From contig WFMY01000082.1 in assembly GCA_015488855.1 (NCBI GenBank), forward strand, positions 1-5,150: DNA of 5,150 bases. The letters are read 5' to 3'. Below are positions 4,965-5,150 of the stretch, piece after piece. The position numbers and the translations under genes are program-made. Position 1 is the first letter of the stretch; every line of letters begins with the position of its first letter. Below the pieces are notes generated by a model, which was given only the letters and a program-made list of their open reading frames with translations, was not told the DNA's origin and did not search any database. The stretch is from Helicobacteraceae bacterium (GTDB taxonomy: Bacteria; Campylobacterota; Campylobacteria; Campylobacterales; Sulfurimonadaceae).

Positions 4965-5150
4965 TCACCAAAATCTTTCAATCTTTACAAGACCACCCAT
5001 ATCTTCATAATCCCTAGCACTGCTATATCTCCAATGCCATGCTTCATCAATATAACCTCTTTTTAGAGGATTTTGATGGATGTAGTTTATCTTTTGTATC
5101 ATAGTTTTATCATCCTGCATAAGAGCTATCTCCTTATCGCTGATAATTGG
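4965..5150 (-). CDS. Second RAYT copy, C-terminal part (runs off the window)
   Basis: The frame is open from the right edge to TGA at 4967-4965, giving 61 residues. The last 50 match the C-terminus of the first RAYT at 45 of 50 positions, starting at QDD and including the catalytic-tyrosine motif KINYIHQNPLKRGY and WHWRYSSARDYE. Upstream of that point (beyond about 5122) DNA similarity ends: this copy reads PIISDKEIALM where the first reads WEEGYQPKLI. The rest of the gene and its right-end palindrome lie outside the window, so it cannot be said whether it is intact, chimeric or truncated. It stops with TGA where copy 1 uses TAA. Confidence 0.82.
   Translation of the reverse strand, partial: PIISDKEIALMQDDKTMIQKINYIHQNPLKRGYIDEAWHWRYSSARDYEDMGGLVKIERFW

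Overview
The window looks like chromosomal DNA from a Campylobacterota (former Epsilonproteobacteria) bacterium, probably a free-living Sulfurimonas/Sulfuricurvum-type organism; the genus is a guess. The main evidence is the respiratory complex I operon. It runs nuoA-nuoB-nuoC-nuoD and is followed, where most bacteria carry nuoE and nuoF, by a small protein of the HP1264/Cj1575c type and the first codons of a next gene that should be the NuoF substitute. All genes lie on the minus strand, so transcription runs from high to low coordinates.

Positions 1-3334 are the 5' half of the nuo operon. The genes are tightly packed: nuoA/nuoB overlap by 19 bases and nuoB/nuoC by 1 base, and nuoC/nuoD are 11 bases apart. 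The one loose joint is the 97-base gap between nuoD and the NuoE-like gene. It is filled by two back-to-back RNA hairpins, the second reaching into the ribosome binding site of the NuoE-like gene. A probable promoter with an extended -10 lies upstream of nuoA at about 3419-3449.

Positions 3571-5150 are an accessory region built from one repeated palindrome with 9-bp arms TTCCACCTC/GAGGTGGAA, present five times (called A to E here). A and B face each other around a complete REP-associated tyrosine transposase (RAYT) gene. C and D face each other around about 100 bp of non-coding DNA and look like a non-autonomous, REPIN- or MITE-like derivative of the A-B unit. E, with an 18-base expansion inside the palindrome, begins a second RAYT copy that leaves the window. 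D and E abut head to head as a 94-bp imperfect palindrome. Between B and C lies a gene for a zinc-ribbon/coiled-coil/YbjQ-domain protein. Its last dozen codons and stop are supplied by palindrome B, and palindrome C sits just upstream of its ribosome binding site.

The nuo genes build the core of the membrane-bound, ion-pumping oxidoreductase. The RAYT and its palindromes form a self-contained repeat-mobilising system that has settled next to the operon. The most notable content is this RAYT/palindrome family in three states: full unit, mini-element, and a copy whose similarity stops abruptly. Next come the capture of a palindrome as coding sequence and the structured gap inside the nuo operon.
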